Shown: positions 12,772 through 20,438, counted from the stretch's first letter. The stretch: DNA of 21,685 bases from Euryarchaeota archaeon UBA126 (GCA_002497025.1 DAMG01000051.1:1-21685); one strand, 5' to 3'. The notes: generated by a model not told the origin, from the sequence alone. Made by a program: numbers and translations.

Positions 12772-14664
12772 TTATGACTCTCCTACCTCTGCTAAGAACT
12801 CAGAGCGACAGGCCGGACACCTGGCCTTCACTGGGCGTCTTTCAATTGGAACTTTTAGGGACTGATCGCAACTTGGACAGGATAACAAATCAATCATTGA
12901 ACGTGCAATCACCTCCTGTGGAGTTTTAGGTTGGGGCGAATCTGTTTCAGGCTGATTGATTTCCTCTTCTAGAATTGATTCTTCATCTTCGGAGTCTATC
13001 GCTTCTACCATAAATCTGGCTGTACAAGCTGGACATTTTACCGCGCCAGAGTGGGTATTTGGGATATTCAAGCGTTGGTCGCATTCCGGACACGGTATCT
13101 CACGTTTTTCAACAGCGGCTGCCTTTTTCTTCTCTCCTCTAGCCTTCCTCAATCGATTAAATCTTGATTTTCCCGTGTCCTCTACGCTTTCTGAGACAGT
13201 TCGGTATAAGACTAAAATAAACATTACAAGGACTAGGCCCGTTACGGTTCCATAAATTGCAGCGACTAAATCGAATGGTAATTCTGCCTCAGTATCGGTC
13301 TCTGTATAAGTTTCTATTTCTAAGAGAATACTTTCTGTAAGTCCACTAGTTAGCCAAATGATATCAACATCCACCACCTTTGAATTGGGCCACTGTTCAA
13401 TGGTAAATTCACCACTAAATGTGTTTTCAGGCTCAACTGAATTTGTTGATATTGTATCTAGTATCATTCGATCTGAGTTTCGTACTATCCTTACCTCTCC
13501 TGGTAAAGTAGGGGTGTTTCCGTTATTGATTAGGGAAAAGGGTATCTTGACAGATTCACCTACCTGCGGAGCAGTACTAACGCCTTCGGAAGAAATTTCG
13601 AGATCAAGAACTGGGGGGATTAAACTCGTTTGAATTTCTATTTCTTCTGCTGGAGTCCAGGTGACTGAATTAACCCTGATTATTAGTGAGTCTGCGGAGG
13701 GATTACCGAGAGCCAGGTTTATTTCCCTTCGCCCTGGATCCATGGTGAATTCGAAATTTTGCAAATTAGTTTCAATAGTTTGATAGATTATTGCAACTTC
13801 AATTTCCACCACTCTAGAACGACCATCACTAAGGTAAACGGAAATTTCTGAATTAAGACCATCGACTAAATTCCATTCCAAAGAATCAACCACTATTTGG
13901 GTTGATTGAGGCTCTAAAACTTCAATTATAGTGCTTCCATTAAGTTCTCTTGCAACCCCTCCATTACTTGAATGAACCTTCCAATCTAGATTTATCGAAC
14001 CGGATGATGAAGGGGTAAAAGAGGCGGAAACCTCTCTACTAGATCCTGGATAAATCAATATGGGTTGACCTTGGATAGTGTCTGAGTTATATGGTGTTAA
14101 TTCCAAACTTACGTATTCAGGATTTTGGCCTTGATTGTGAACTAAAATAGAGGCAGACAGTGAATCTCCCACATGGGCTGGTTCGCCGATTAGTGCTATT
14201 TCGGAAGAACCTGCAGCAGTAAGATTCAATGGATTTGGCTCTACTAATAGCGTTAGCCTTCCACTCTGACCTGTAGAATCAATTCCAAAAATCAGATCAA
14301 GTACCCCTTCCGGCAGTGGGCCGAATGAGATATTTACGATCACTGTCGGCTCAGAACCCTCAAGGAATCCGGTTAGTTCGGGGGTAGTTTGCCCATCTAA
14401 TTCCATCATAAACCACCACTCATCATGACCTGCAGTAGTGTCACTATTCGAGACTTCGATGGATAATTGTATTTGGTCGCCTGCAAAAGCTGATGAGTTA
14501 TCCGATGGTTCTGAGGTTGAACCGTCAATTATTCTGGTTTCCCAATCGGCGGAGTTTTCTATAGTGAATCTGTCCTGAGCGCTCGCATTTATCGAAATCA
14601 GGGTGACAAAAACCACGGCGGCAGTTATCGCTAGCAGGTTGCGACGACGAACCCCAGTCATCAT
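12772..14664 (-). CDS. Secreted-domain, single-TM protein with two cytosolic zinc ribbons
   Basis: This 630-residue protein begins with a signal peptide (MMTGVRRRN, a hydrophobic core to about 26, and ASA-QD near residue 29). It then has a strand-rich extracytosolic region (about 30-460) of three or four repeats that resemble CARDB/COG1470-type beta-sandwiches, e.g. GDSLSASILVHNQGQNPEYV and VGESVKIPFSLINNGNTPTL. A membrane helix follows (about 463-490), then a basic stop-transfer stretch (RFNRLRKARGEKKK). In the cytosol are two zinc ribbons: C525/C528-C544/C547 and C596/C599-C616/C619, both of the form CPxCDQ-x-L-x-(I/V)-P, then CPAC(T/R)x(R/E)F, like MJ0042-type ribbons. An acidic linker separates them. 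It is the first gene of the operon containing the DtxR regulator. Function is unknown; a surface sensor or scaffold is possible. Confidence 0.78.
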   Translation of the reverse strand: MMTGVRRRNLLAITAAVVFVTLISINASAQDRFTIENSADWETRIIDGSTSEPSDNSSAFAGDQIQLSIEVSNSDTTAGHDEWWFMMELDGQTTPELTGFLEGSEPTVIVNISFGPLPEGVLDLIFGIDSTGQSGRLTLLVEPNPLNLTAAGSSEIALIGEPAHVGDSLSASILVHNQGQNPEYVSLELTPYNSDTIQGQPILIYPGSSREVSASFTPSSSGSINLDWKVHSSNGGVARELNGSTIIEVLEPQSTQIVVDSLEWNLVDGLNSEISVYLSDGRSRVVEIEVAIIYQTIETNLQNFEFTMDPGRREINLALGNPSADSLIIRVNSVTWTPAEEIEIQTSLIPPVLDLEISSEGVSTAPQVGESVKIPFSLINNGNTPTLPGEVRIVRNSDRMILDTISTNSVEPENTFSGEFTIEQWPNSKVVDVDIIWLTSGLTESILLEIETYTETDTEAELPFDLVAAIYGTVTGLVLVMFILVLYRTVSESVEDTGKSRFNRLRKARGEKKKAAAVEKREIPCPECDQRLNIPNTHSGAVKCPACTARFMVEAIDSEDEESILEEEINQPETDSPQPKTPQEVIARSMIDLLSCPSCDQSLKVPIERRPVKARCPACRSEFLAEVGES

Positions 14665-14710
14665 TGTCTAATCGTCGGAGCAAGTCAGCGTATCAAGGGA
14701 ACCCCAATCC

Positions 14711-14729
14711 AAGGTCACGTAGTGACCTT
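14711..14729. promoter_or_regulatory. Perfect 19-bp palindrome in the divergent promoter region; candidate operator
   Basis: AAGGTCACGTAGTGACCTT has two perfect 8-bp arms around a 3-nt centre. It lies between the divergent zinc-ribbon/DtxR operon (start 14664) and the coiled-coil operon. It directly precedes CTTTATGA (about 14726-14733), a possible TATA box for the plus-strand gene. The inner AGGTxA half-site resembles the AGGTTA half of DtxR/IdeR boxes, but the halves are 2 nt farther apart. A role as a DtxR-family operator is inference. Confidence 0.6.
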
Positions 14730-14760
14730 TATGATAGGCTCTAATTTCGGCCGTTTGCAT

Positions 14761-15627
14761 ATGGAGTCTGATGCTCTGCTAGCAGTCACGCCAGATCAAA
14801 TGGCGCAGGCTTTGTTGGATCGCAGAATTCTTTTGAAGGAACAATTGCCTACTGTAATTCGAACACTTGAGGCCGAAGAACAGAACCTTTCACCCAAAGT
14901 TGCTCGTATTGTAGATAATCACAAACAAGCCAATGAGGTAGTGGCGAAGTTGAAACAAGAACGCGACCACGCTCAAATCGAAGCAAGAAATCTAATTCCG
15001 AAGGTGAAGCAGCATCGAAATGTCTTGGTAGATTCTGGTGGTATGGTTAATCTAGACCCCGATTGGAAAAAAGAAAAATTATTTGAAGAATTAGATGAAA
15101 TTGAAGAAAATATCCAAACCTCTGCTTTAGACCATAAAGCCGAAAAAAGGATGATCGAAACGAGAAAAAAGTTAATTGAGCAAAACGAAAAATGGCTTAA
15201 AGAAAGAAGAGATTCAAATCCAGAAATGGCTGAATACATCGATTCACGAAGAGAGATGTCTCACCAATTTATGGTTGCTAATAAGGCTCATAGAACTATG
15301 ATGAAAGCTGTCGAAAAGGCACAGCCACTGCATGATAAGAAAGTTGCAATACAGGCGGAAATTCGAGAAGTGAGGAGACAATTGGATAGAGCAAAGGAAT
15401 TACTTTCTCAGTCAGACCGTGCAATAGAACATTGGCAACGCCGATTAAATGACGGATATAGTGAGTTAGGAGTTGGTTTTCCTGACCTACTCAGGGACAT
15501 GAATCAAGTTCAAAATGGAGGCGACTCTAGTTTTGCGAGTAAAAACAAGAAAAACAAACAGAATCCTTCAAACAATAAACAGGACAAACGGGTCAATACC
15601 TCCAATTCAAGAGGTGAAGAAGAATGA
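14761..15627 (+). CDS. Coiled-coil protein, COG1340-like (paralogue 2)
   Basis: From ATG 14761 the protein is 288 residues; ATG 14731 and GTG 14722 lie in frame upstream, the latter inside the palindrome. The ATG at 14761 fits a leaderless transcript from the TATA-like sequence about 30 nt upstream. The protein is mainly charged helix (about 10-240). A central segment, LDEIEENIQTSALDHKAEKR followed by MIETRKKLIEQNEKWL, matches the 'I-x-x-(I/L)-E...QT..L...E..LI' element of archaeal COG1340-type coiled coils. The C-terminal 45 residues are low-complexity and rich in N, K and S (KNKKNKQNPSNNKQDKR). No signal peptide or membrane helix. Its stop overlaps the next start (ATGA), so the two are translationally coupled. 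Confidence 0.7.
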   Translation: MESDALLAVTPDQMAQALLDRRILLKEQLPTVIRTLEAEEQNLSPKVARIVDNHKQANEVVAKLKQERDHAQIEARNLIPKVKQHRNVLVDSGGMVNLDPDWKKEKLFEELDEIEENIQTSALDHKAEKRMIETRKKLIEQNEKWLKERRDSNPEMAEYIDSRREMSHQFMVANKAHRTMMKAVEKAQPLHDKKVAIQAEIREVRRQLDRAKELLSQSDRAIEHWQRRLNDGYSELGVGFPDLLRDMNQVQNGGDSSFASKNKKNKQNPSNNKQDKRVNTSNSRGEEE

Positions 15628-16589
15628 GCGATGGGCTATTCGATGATCTTGAGGAACTTCCTCATGAAGAAATCGAGGATAAGGTCAAACAGTTAGAACG
15701 CGATTTACGCTCATTAGATGATGAGTTTAATTCCCTCCGCCAAGATCGACGTTCTCAGGTAGATATTGTAAAATCACTGAGAGGGGCTGTCGGCGGAATT
15801 GAAGAGGCAAATAGTGAGAGGCGTAATCTGTTACGTGAATTTCATGAGATAAAGAAAAAAGCCGATAAGGAAAGAAAATTACGTGACAGAGTCAACCTAT
15901 CTATCCCACCTCCGGCTTCTGTGTTAGAAGAATGGATGACCGACACACACTCTAGGTTGACCACCATAGACAACGACCTCGCTGCAGTCCCTACTCTAAA
16001 TAGGGAATTGGACTCATTTCGAAGATTCTTCGAATTACAAGCCGCGGTAGTTCGGAAGCGAGAAGCTGAAAACGCACATACTAGATACGTAGGTCAAATT
16101 GAGGAGTTAAGAAAAATAACCTCTAAATTAGATGCGACGAAAAAGGTCAGTAAGGAAGTCGCAGATTCTGCCACTTCAGTTATTGATGTAGATTCAGATA
16201 AAATAACTCGTAGTGAAATCAGGAAAATGAGCAAGAGAATTGGCAGTATAGATAAGCGATTAGACGAGATTAAATCGCAACGAAAGAAATTGCGAAGAGA
16301 AGCTGGAAGAGTCAGGTCATATCTGAAGATTACTTCATCAAGAGGGAAGAAAATCAGACTAACTGATGTGAAACAGAGAGCAAGTACTGGAGGCTCACTA
16401 AATACCAATGAATTATCTGCATTACTAGATTCTGGGAGTTTAACCGGTATCTCCGGTGAAATGCCTAAATCTGATACTGCGAAATCTCAAGCTCCAAGGC
16501 GCGATAGACCTGGGAAGAAGGGTAGACGTAGACTAGGAGTAACTAGAGGCGGACCTAGGAAGGGGAATTCCGCAACCCGCCGAGAATGA
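15624..16589 (+). CDS. Coiled-coil protein with RRRLGVTRGG basic tail (paralogue 3)
   Basis: This 321-residue protein is predominantly helix with heptad character: KVKQLERDLRSLDDEFNSLR, MTDTHSRLTTIDNDLA, then KRIGSIDKRLDEIKSQRKKLRREAG. It has no membrane segment. After the coil come NTNELSALLDSGSLTGIS, then a strongly basic, proline/glycine-rich tail (RRDRPGKKGRRRLGVTRGGP and a few more residues). Both the LxSGSLT element and the RxLGxTRG tail recur in the coiled-coil protein encoded at 9479-10468 on the other strand, indicating shared ancestry or a shared partner. A basic tail could bind nucleic acid or acidic lipid headgroups. The ATG overlaps the previous stop by 4 nt. Function unknown. 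Confidence 0.7.
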   Translation: MSDGLFDDLEELPHEEIEDKVKQLERDLRSLDDEFNSLRQDRRSQVDIVKSLRGAVGGIEEANSERRNLLREFHEIKKKADKERKLRDRVNLSIPPPASVLEEWMTDTHSRLTTIDNDLAAVPTLNRELDSFRRFFELQAAVVRKREAENAHTRYVGQIEELRKITSKLDATKKVSKEVADSATSVIDVDSDKITRSEIRKMSKRIGSIDKRLDEIKSQRKKLRREAGRVRSYLKITSSRGKKIRLTDVKQRASTGGSLNTNELSALLDSGSLTGISGEMPKSDTAKSQAPRRDRPGKKGRRRLGVTRGGPRKGNSATRRE

Positions 16590-16610
16590 GAAAAATAACC
16601 TTCAAATGGC

Positions 16611-16646
16611 CTTATATGGAAAACTAAAGACGTTGGTTTGCAGGAG
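16611..16646 (+). promoter_or_regulatory. TATA-like box and Shine-Dalgarno before the third plus-strand coiled-coil gene
   Basis: TTATAT at 16612-16617 is a good TATA-box candidate in the gap between coiled-coil genes. GGAG at 16643-16646 is 9 nt before the ATG at 16656. The gene may therefore have its own promoter and leader, unlike the coupled pair upstream. Confidence 0.4.
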
Positions 16647-16655
16647 TACGATAAT

Positions 16656-17534
16656 ATGAAGATGGAAAGCGGGGAAATTCGCGGTATTCTTCAACCACTC
16701 TGTGAAGATATTCAGGAACAGATTTCCTATAATCGTGAAGAGCGCGACCAATGGAATTCGAAAGTTCGTAAATTACTCGACGAACGTAATGAATTAAATC
16801 GCCAAGTAAAGGAGTTAATTACTGAGGTACAGAGTCAAAAAGCTCTACGAGATGATGCAAATAAAACCGTCCGAGAATTAAAAGAAATCAGGGCTGACAA
16901 AACCGAGGTGCTGAGAGAAATTAGGACTAATTTTAGGGAGAAAATTGCCGAAAATAGTCCTCAAGAAGAGAAAGGAACACGCGATAGGACTCGCTCCCCT
17001 GGTAGGATCAGAGCAGAAATTGATCTTTTGGAAAAACAATACAATGAAGGACGATTCCTTGGTAAGAAAGAACGTGATTTTGTTGCTAAAATGAAAAAGT
17101 TACATCAAGAACTAAGAGAAGCTAAGGAAAAGAAATCCGATGGTGGAATAAGGGAATTAAAGATTCAACTTAGGGATGCTGAAAAGAAACAAGAAGATGC
17201 TCACAAGAAGGTCAAGCGTGCAGTTATCGGTGCTCAAGAAGCACATGACTTAATGGCGGAATTATCTGAAGAGGTTGATAGATTAAGGGAGAAAGCCAAT
17301 TCTGCTCAATCAGGGGTAACTCGGGCAAAAAGGGAAGCCGACTCACTTCATGGAAGATACATTGTATCATTGAGATGTATACATTCCATGCAAGATTTGC
17401 TAAAGTCATTGAACTCTCGAGAGGGAGGTGCTACAGAGGATGATGAGCAAGTAGAAGTCGCTGACCTGATGACAAGGCTGATGTCTGGTGACACATTATC
17501 TACTGACGAAATTATGGCACTCCAGAGGAATTGA
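16656..17534 (+). CDS. Coiled-coil protein, COG1340-like (paralogue 4)
   Basis: From ATG 16656 (Shine-Dalgarno GGAG 9 nt upstream) the protein is 292 residues; TTG 16638 and ATG 16662 are in-frame alternatives. It is the clearest COG1340-type member: NREERDQWNSKVRKLLDERN, ELNRQVKELI, KALRDDANKTVRELKEIRAD, and a central IDLLEKQYNEGRFLGKKERD segment in the position of the family's 'LE...T..L..kE' element. It is nearly all helix to about residue 250, with no membrane segment. The end, VADLMTRLMSGDTLSTDEIM, carries the LxSGxLx-type motif seen in paralogues 1 and 3, but it lacks their basic tail. The 3' end overlaps the convergent gene by 23 bp. Confidence 0.72.
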   Translation: MKMESGEIRGILQPLCEDIQEQISYNREERDQWNSKVRKLLDERNELNRQVKELITEVQSQKALRDDANKTVRELKEIRADKTEVLREIRTNFREKIAENSPQEEKGTRDRTRSPGRIRAEIDLLEKQYNEGRFLGKKERDFVAKMKKLHQELREAKEKKSDGGIRELKIQLRDAEKKQEDAHKKVKRAVIGAQEAHDLMAELSEEVDRLREKANSAQSGVTRAKREADSLHGRYIVSLRCIHSMQDLLKSLNSREGGATEDDEQVEVADLMTRLMSGDTLSTDEIMALQRN

Positions 17535-18465
17535 TTTCGTAAGTTCTTCCATTTCTAGAATGAAGTAACTCAATCCCGCCTTCATGGTCGATTAGCCAGC
17601 CGGGAATAGCGGATGGGATTTCTTCCAGTATAGCCCCATCTGAATCAAATGTCCATCTTTCTAGCATAGTGCTTCTAACCGAACTTCCTTCTACGGCATC
17701 TTCTTGTTTTTGCCTTCTAGTCTCCAAAACCCCTACCAACATGACTCTCAAATCAGCATCGCTCAACCATTTATTTTCTGCGGTATTTATTATCCGAAGA
17801 TTTGGAGGGTTGTTGAGAATTTGTTCCGAATCATAGGGCTGTAAACGATCGGCCCAAGGATCTTCCATTACACTCCAATTACCTTCTTCCCTATCTCCTT
17901 CCGGACTGACTAAGGCACCTGTAATGTTCCAAATACGAGCTTGGAGAAGAATTGGCTTAGCATCGACATATTCTATACCTCTCTGTACACACCATTCATC
18001 TAAGTCAACTATAGCCGGTAAAATGACTAATTTATTCGGTTTTCGAACGGATGAATTTTCCTCGATTGAAGCCTCATTGGCTTCTATTTGTGGAATTTTT
18101 GCGACTATATCTCCGCGTAAAACCGCTTCTCCAATCCAACGACTTAATACATCTGGGCTCCAAAATTCAATTTTCAAATTTGAAGATAATAAATCTCTAG
18201 CCTGTTCCTCAAATTCTCTCTCACTCAATATCCAATGTGCACCATTAGGAGCATCTACAATCCATCTTTCAGCCTCTGCAACACTTACTGGAAGGATTGC
18301 TCTAGGCACATGCCAAACATGGACAAAAGACCCAGTGTCATCATCTAATTCAGGGATTTTTTCAGCCACACCCAGACATCGAAACCCCACTATTTCTACT
18401 ACGTTAACAGCATGTGTCAACCTAACACCTCGAAGATAGAGTAAATCCCCGACAGTATCATCCAT
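17512..18465 (-). CDS. Unknown protein downstream of rpl30e
   Basis: This 317-residue protein is soluble, acidic and tryptophan-rich, and I do not recognise a family. The first 120 residues have alternating strands and helices: VVEIVGFRCLGVAEKI, SFVHVWHVPRAI, GAHWILSEREFEEQARDLLS, IEFWSPDVLSRWIGEAVLRG. This order loosely recalls a Mrr-type restriction-endonuclease-like fold, but the usual acidic pair and Q-x-K triad are not apparent, so any such domain would be degenerate. The second half has strands such as KPILLQARIWNITGALVSPE and a C-terminal GWLIDHEGGIELLHSRNG. It follows rpl30e by 85 bp, where archaeal gene order usually has nusA; it is not NusA (no KH signature). A TATATA at 18481-18486 is upstream, rather close to the start. 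Confidence 0.6.
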   Translation of the reverse strand: MDDTVGDLLYLRGVRLTHAVNVVEIVGFRCLGVAEKIPELDDDTGSFVHVWHVPRAILPVSVAEAERWIVDAPNGAHWILSEREFEEQARDLLSSNLKIEFWSPDVLSRWIGEAVLRGDIVAKIPQIEANEASIEENSSVRKPNKLVILPAIVDLDEWCVQRGIEYVDAKPILLQARIWNITGALVSPEGDREEGNWSVMEDPWADRLQPYDSEQILNNPPNLRIINTAENKWLSDADLRVMLVGVLETRRQKQEDAVEGSSVRSTMLERWTFDSDGAILEEIPSAIPGWLIDHEGGIELLHSRNGRTYEINSSGVP

Positions 18466-18528
18466 GACCTCTGGTAGTTGTATATACCTTCAAGGGAATC
18501 CCTAAAATGTGTGAATCAACAGCTAAAT

Positions 18529-18553
18529 TGATGGTTATTTTCAATCGCCATCA
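18529..18553 (-). other. Weak inverted repeat at the end of rpl30e
   Basis: TGATGG (18529-18534) and CCATCA (18548-18553) form a 6-bp stem with a 13-nt AT-rich loop, overlapping the rpl30e stop. It could mark the mRNA 3' end of the rpo-rpl30e operon. It is weak and may be chance. Confidence 0.25.
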
Positions 18554-18847
18554 TAGGTTCGTACTGAGCGTTAGAAGCTCTGATTGACCCGGATCTATGA
18601 TACACAATGCACTGACAGGGAAAGGTTTAGCGCAAGCAGCACCTAACTGTCTGTTAACCATCGTAACTTGATGAATCGGAATATCAGGATGGCTTGTTGT
18701 CAAACTGGAAATGTAATCCTCTGGACAGTTTGCAGCTACCAATACCAATCTAGCGTCGCCTTTATTGCAGGCACTTATTGTTTGGCGCTGACCGAATAGT
18801 ACATTTCCTGTGCTAATTCCTTGTTTCAATTGTCTTGCTAGATCCAT
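18551..18847 (-). CDS. rpl30e: Large-subunit ribosomal protein eL30 (L30e)
   Basis: The 98-residue protein is a full-length archaeal L30e: MDLARQLKQGISTGNVLFGQ, GDARLVLVAANCPEDY, IPIHQVTMVNRQLGAACAKP, FPVSALCIIDPGQSELL. The family has the L7Ae/L30e fold and binds kink-turn RNA in the 50S subunit. The VAANCP motif and the LGAACAKPFPVS block are the clearest hallmarks. The ATG lies 13 nt after the rpoA2 stop and is preceded by a GA-GGGGGG Shine-Dalgarno-like run. The order rpoA1-rpoA2-rpl30e is the conserved archaeal arrangement, which confirms the operon. Confidence 0.94.
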   Translation of the reverse strand: MDLARQLKQGISTGNVLFGQRQTISACNKGDARLVLVAANCPEDYISSLTTSHPDIPIHQVTMVNRQLGAACAKPFPVSALCIIDPGQSELLTLSTNL

Positions 18848-18860
18848 TAGAATTCCCCCC

Positions 18861-20438
18861 TCAAGCGTCTACCTCTTCTGGTATGTAGTACAATTCAACG
18901 CTACCTGTACCTAAGGCCACTGGTTGACCAACGATGATGTTCTCTGTAACACCACGAAGATGGTCTCTTTCCCCAATAATACCCGCTCGTAACAGGTGAT
19001 TTACGGATACCTCGAAAGCGGACCTTGCTAGTATGCTGTGCTTAGTTCCACTAACACCGTGACGTCCAATTGCTCTAACTGCTCCTTCACTTGTCATTAC
19101 ATCGGCTACAGTGATTAGGTGCCTAGTGTCTACATCCAGGCCTGCCCCCTCAAGAGTATCTTTCATCTCATTAACGATAGCTTGTCTTGCAGCTTCTACC
19201 CCAAGATATCCATAAATTTCATTGATGTTATTTGTGTATGTTCGGCCTCGGTCTACACCATCAAACAAACTGACCTTAGCTAAGTTTGAACCAATAGTGG
19301 CGATGTAATACTCACCAGTATCCTTGTTTGGACCTTGGACATTTGCCCTGACAATATCAGGCAGACCTTTTAGCCTGAGTTTCTTGACCTTGTCCTCTAA
19401 TTGCAGTAGAGCGGTGTAGGTTGGTGGATCATTGGCTAATGTGGCTAAATCATCTTCTTTTGTCACACCAGGGATTACTTTCAGAACCTTAGGCTTGTCT
19501 TCATTGTCCGCCTGAATGTAAAGTCGAAGAGCTTTCTGCAACTTGTCTCTGACCTCTGCACCAGACATTTTCTTCAAACGTAGATTTGAGGTGTTCAACT
19601 CAAGATTAAGATGCCTTTGGGCAACATCGACATCGATAGAAGCAATATCGCGAGTCGTTGTTGTTTCTATTGCGGCGGCAATCGCCTGAACTTTCTTCTC
19701 ATTGGTGCGAAGTGGTTTATTTTTCGAGTCATTCTCATTTAGGTAAACCAGCATTGTAGGAGTTTTGGGTACCTTTCTTGCATCTACTATTTCTATAACA
19801 CGAGGAAGACCTTGTGTGACGTTTACCGTAGCGACACCGGCATAGTGGAAGGTACGCATAGTCATCTGAGTTCCTGGTTCACCAATCGATTGAGCGGTGG
19901 TAATCCCAACCGCCTCGTGTGGGTCAACACGCGACATTTTCATTTCTGAAGCGGCACTAGTTACTACCTTACGAGCCTCGGATGCGGTTAATTTCTTCTT
20001 GCCCCTAGAGAGTAAGCCGTTGACTAAATCGTTGATTGTTTTAGGTGTAATTCGGATGTTTTCCTTTTCTGCTGCATCTGAAAGGCTAGAGAACATCGGG
20101 TTCTCAATATCCAAATCACGATGAATTTGACGCATCTTATCTTCCGAGTCGTATTCTTGCAATGGAAGAACACTCTTCTTTCTGCGTCGCGTAGCAACAC
20201 GACGACGGATTAATGTCTTCTCCGCCGCTTGTACTTTCTGAGCGGCCTTTGTAGAGCCTTGAATTACCTCAGAAATTTTCTGTGCCATACCAGAATCGGT
20301 TGCACAAATTTGTGCAATCTCTCCAGCTGCCAATACCTTAACGTCGTCCCATTTGCGATCATCGGCAAGGCGGTGCGCATATTCTTCGGCGATTCCGAGA
20401 TCCATGAGTTTCTTCTTGGTTGCACTCTTGACTACCAT
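18861..20438 (-). CDS. rpoA2: DNA-directed RNA polymerase subunit A'' with long N-terminal extension
   Basis: A'' is the C-terminal part of the archaeal largest RNAP subunit. Conserved blocks are HEAVGITTAQSIGEPGTQMT, MRTFHYAGVATVNVTQGLPR (trigger-loop/bridge region), IEIVDARKVPKTPTM, and the C-terminal VADVMTSEGAVRAIGRHGVS with SILARSAFEVSVNHLL. The protein is 525 residues from ATG 20438, against about 380-400 in most archaea. The excess is N-terminal: residues 10-62 (LMDLGIAEEYAHRLADDRKW and what follows) resemble a Rad51/alpha-CTD-like helix-hairpin-helix, then a basic patch (RRRVATRRRKK, about 79-89). The ATG shares one base with the rpoA1 stop (TGATG); a GTG one codon upstream is the alternative. 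Confidence 0.97.
   Translation of the reverse strand: MVVKSATKKKLMDLGIAEEYAHRLADDRKWDDVKVLAAGEIAQICATDSGMAQKISEVIQGSTKAAQKVQAAEKTLIRRRVATRRRKKSVLPLQEYDSEDKMRQIHRDLDIENPMFSSLSDAAEKENIRITPKTINDLVNGLLSRGKKKLTASEARKVVTSAASEMKMSRVDPHEAVGITTAQSIGEPGTQMTMRTFHYAGVATVNVTQGLPRVIEIVDARKVPKTPTMLVYLNENDSKNKPLRTNEKKVQAIAAAIETTTTRDIASIDVDVAQRHLNLELNTSNLRLKKMSGAEVRDKLQKALRLYIQADNEDKPKVLKVIPGVTKEDDLATLANDPPTYTALLQLEDKVKKLRLKGLPDIVRANVQGPNKDTGEYYIATIGSNLAKVSLFDGVDRGRTYTNNINEIYGYLGVEAARQAIVNEMKDTLEGAGLDVDTRHLITVADVMTSEGAVRAIGRHGVSGTKHSILARSAFEVSVNHLLRAGIIGERDHLRGVTENIIVGQPVALGTGSVELYYIPEEVDA

Noticed and set aside
14722..14760. Upstream starts (GTG 14722, ATG 14731) for the first plus-strand coiled-coil gene
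   Set aside because: They fall in or right after the palindrome and TATA-like box; ATG 14761 fits a leaderless start better, although this is not decisive.
17512..17534. 23-bp convergent overlap as a sign of a false gene
   Set aside because: Both genes are long and in open frames ending in normal stops; short convergent overlaps are common in compact archaeal genomes.
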